From Massilia sp. W12 (GTDB lineage Bacteria > Pseudomonadota > Gammaproteobacteria > Burkholderiales > Burkholderiaceae_D), in the NCBI RefSeq assembly GCF_037300705.1, contig NZ_CP147776.1, forward strand, positions 2,108,001 through 2,172,000: 64,000 bases of DNA. The letters run 5' to 3'. Numbering within the stretch: position 1 is the stretch's first letter; each line of letters starts with the position of its first letter. The notes under the pieces were generated by a model. That model was given only the letters and a program-made list of their open reading frames with translations, had not been told where the DNA came from and made no database searches. Both the position numbers and the translations under genes were made by a program. Shown here one piece after another: positions 62,252-64,000 of this stretch.

Positions 62252-64000
62252 TTAAGTCAGAAAATCCCAGCCGGTCGTGCCCAGTTTGTGATTTGTCATT
62301 TCCTCGGCATTGATGAAGCCGTTGGCCACGCCCACCAGGTTCAATTTGCCGGTATCGAGCAAATCTGTCCAGTAAGCCAGGCCGCCGGCTTCGCCTTCCC
62401 GCCCAAAGATGGCGCGGTACAGCACCGCCACGTCATGCGCTGACTGGCCAGTCATGGCAAAGCCGCGCGCTAAACCTTCGGCTGTGCCCATCATGCCCAG
62501 CGCCAGCTCGCCCAGCGAGTGATTGGCGGCCTGCAAACCGCCCCAATAGCCAAAGCCGCCAACATCGGCCTGACGGCCCAGAATCGAGAGATACAGCCCG
62601 GCCACTGTGTTGAGCTCGGCGCGGCTGCTGACGCTGCTGCCGGCGTCGGCAAACTGCAGGCTTTCCACATTCACCAGCTTCACCGTCTGATCCGGCGCAC
62701 TCAGATTGCTCACCATCACATAGCCGTCGAATTGCTCAACTTTGTAATTCGCCTTGTTTTGTGAGAAGTAAGCCTTATCGCTGCCGGCGCCGCCGTGCAA
62801 CATGGCTTGCTTGCCATCCTCCATGGTCGCGCTTGGCGCGCCATCCAGCGTGGCCAGCAATTGCGGCGTGATCAGGTCATTAAATTGCAAGCCGTCATCG
62901 CCATTGCCGGAAAACACCTTGCTGCCGCTGTTGGGCACAATCGAGAAATGCTGTGACGCCGCGTCGCCGGTCAGAATCTGTCCGGCTTTATTGCTGCTGA
63001 CGTGAGCTGCGCCGACCACGGCGGCAAAATCGACTTCGTTTAAGGTGATTTTGCTGTCCGTGGGCAAATTGCGCACATCAATCACCAGCGCGGTGTGTTG
63101 TGCCGTATCGGAGCTGCCATTTAAGGTCAGGCTCTGGCTTGGCGGATTGGCGTTGGCTTGCATGGTCACGGTTTGCACCAGCAGCGGCACATTGGACGGC
63201 AGCAAATTCAGGAAGCTTTGCCCGTTGCCGGTCAAATGGGCCTGATCCGCCGGCGCATTGTTTGGCGTGGTGGCGATAATCGCGGCGATTAAATCTTCCA
63301 GCGAATTGCCGGCGGCTTTGCTTTCGCCGCCGCTGCTGCTTAAGCCAAATCCCAGCGGCACATGGGCGGACAGCAGCGGGCTGTCTTTTGAGCCGACCAG
63401 CGGAATATCCGCCAGCGCGCCATTGCCGGTGTCATCCACGCGGCTGGCGTCCACAATCGGAATTGTGACTTTTGTGCCGGCGCCGCCGCCGGGCAGGGGG
63501 CTTGGGTCGATGTTGACATCCACCCCGTCCACCTTGGTCGGCGGTTGCGCGGCGGCGTCAAACAGATAAGTGGCGCTGACAGGGGTGGCGTGTTGCGGAT
63601 CGCTCAGGCTCAGACTGAGCGAGGCGCTGCCCACCACGCTGGGGGTGAAGGTGGCCGCGGCCAGGGCGGCGTTGATTTGCGCTGCCGTGCCGCTTAATTG
63701 CACCCCGGCGCTATTCGGATCGGCGTCGGTAATATTCTCCAGGCGGCCATTGACGGCGACGATGCTCATGCTCAAGACATCGTTTTCCGCATCGCTGACG
63801 GCTAATTGTCCCAGTGTGCTGCTCTTGCCAAACATCGCCGCCTGACCTTTATCGCCCGGCAGGCCGCTGATTTGCGGGGCGTAATTGGTATCGACGGTGA
63901 TGCTTAAGGTTTGCGTCAGCACATTGCCGGCCAGATCGGTGACTTGCAGCCGCACGCTGTGTGAGCCGGCCCCGGCGCTGGCAGGATCTTTGATGTACAG
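62252..64000 (-). CDS. C-terminal part of a large DUF4214 surface/secreted protein
   Basis: The frame is open to the right edge, so the N-terminus is outside the window; 582 codons are visible. The right part is Ser/Thr/Ala/Asp-rich and resembles cadherin-like or Ig-like repeats (VSDAENDVLSMSIVAVNGRL, NAALAAATFTPSVVGSASLS). The C-terminal 110 residues form two DUF4214 units: RAELNTVAGLYLSILGRQAD with VGGFGYW, and HDVAVLYRAIFGREGEAGGL with AYWTDLL. DUF4214 is typical of type I-secreted adhesins and S-layer-like proteins. No RTX repeats are visible in this fragment. Confidence 0.9.
   Translation of the reverse strand: MYIKDPASAGAGSHSVRLQVTDLAGNVLTQTLSITVDTNYAPQISGLPGDKGQAAMFGKSSTLGQLAVSDAENDVLSMSIVAVNGRLENITDADPNSAGVQLSGTAAQINAALAAATFTPSVVGSASLSLSLSDPQHATPVSATYLFDAAAQPPTKVDGVDVNIDPSPLPGGGAGTKVTIPIVDASRVDDTGNGALADIPLVGSKDSPLLSAHVPLGFGLSSSGGESKAAGNSLEDLIAAIIATTPNNAPADQAHLTGNGQSFLNLLPSNVPLLVQTVTMQANANPPSQSLTLNGSSDTAQHTALVIDVRNLPTDSKITLNEVDFAAVVGAAHVSSNKAGQILTGDAASQHFSIVPNSGSKVFSGNGDDGLQFNDLITPQLLATLDGAPSATMEDGKQAMLHGGAGSDKAYFSQNKANYKVEQFDGYVMVSNLSAPDQTVKLVNVESLQFADAGSSVSSRAELNTVAGLYLSILGRQADVGGFGYWGGLQAANHSLGELALGMMGTAEGLARGFAMTGQSAHDVAVLYRAIFGREGEAGGLAYWTDLLDTGKLNLVGVANGFINAEEMTNHKLGTTGWDFLT

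Overview
This 64 kb window is ordinary chromosome from a betaproteobacterium, most likely order Burkholderiales and probably near Oxalobacteraceae (the Massilia/Janthinobacterium/Undibacterium side). The support is indirect: a class I PHA synthase with the PhaR regulator, a PEP-CTERM protein, a 6S RNA gene directly after zapA, the bamD / rluD-pgeF arrangement, rimO next to metC, a TonB-dependent receptor of the Xanthomonas/Caulobacter type, and a DUF4214 surface protein. Codon use is GC-rich except in the first 2 kb. No rRNA operon, CRISPR array, complete insertion sequence, phage or plasmid genes were seen.

Layout. 1-2.0 kb is an AT-rich accessory scrap with a frameshifted membrane-protein gene lying between two copies of a diverged ~53 bp repeat. 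2-8.5 kb holds a membrane protein of unknown role, dcd, a YoaK-like protein, the wreck of a peptide-signalling locus (5.04-6.20 kb), glutaminase, a HAD phosphatase and a small membrane protein. 8.5-18.3 kb, almost all on the minus strand, holds a DUF1501/DUF1800 pair, a Cache-domain periplasmic protein, a PLP amino-acid decarboxylase, a possible ADP-ribosyltransferase-fold protein, a DUF4337 protein and folA-thyA. 18.5-23.9 kb is a probable chitin/N-acetylglucosamine uptake locus: a GntR regulator divergent from a TonB receptor and a NagX-like membrane protein. 23.9-27.7 kb carries ohr with an OhrR-type operator, trmO, tRNA-Ala, a coiled-coil protein plus zapA, 6S RNA with a strong promoter, an EVE protein and a TauE permease.

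27.8-35.1 kb is a signalling and envelope block: a CHASE2 Ser/Thr kinase with its PP2C phosphatase, a secreted protein, a VWA protein with a secreted partner, and a DUF3142 lipoprotein. 35.1-40.3 kb is a tightly coupled operon of DUF2760 and two divergent Hsp70-like proteins. 40.7-47.4 kb holds a secreted protein, an ABC exporter, tRNA-Leu, a reductase-sulfotransferase operon, a histidine-rich glycine-zipper protein and a methyltransferase. 47.5-53.7 kb has bamD, rluD-pgeF, phaC and phaR. 53.9-56.8 kb is a coupled rimO-metC-emfourin-like operon. The end holds a PEP-CTERM/DUF4114 protein, an M9-like collagenase catalytic unit, an ornithine-cyclodeaminase-family enzyme with an MFS transporter, and the C-terminal part of a large DUF4214 protein cut by the window edge.

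The most unusual item is at 5.04-6.20 kb. A 51-residue peptide with a double-glycine leader overlaps by ATGA the start of a LytS-like membrane sensor whose phospho-histidine position is a tyrosine. The sensor gene then runs directly into the last ~35 codons of a peptidase/bacteriocin-type ABC exporter. It looks like a peptide, receptor and exporter signalling cassette collapsed by an internal deletion.
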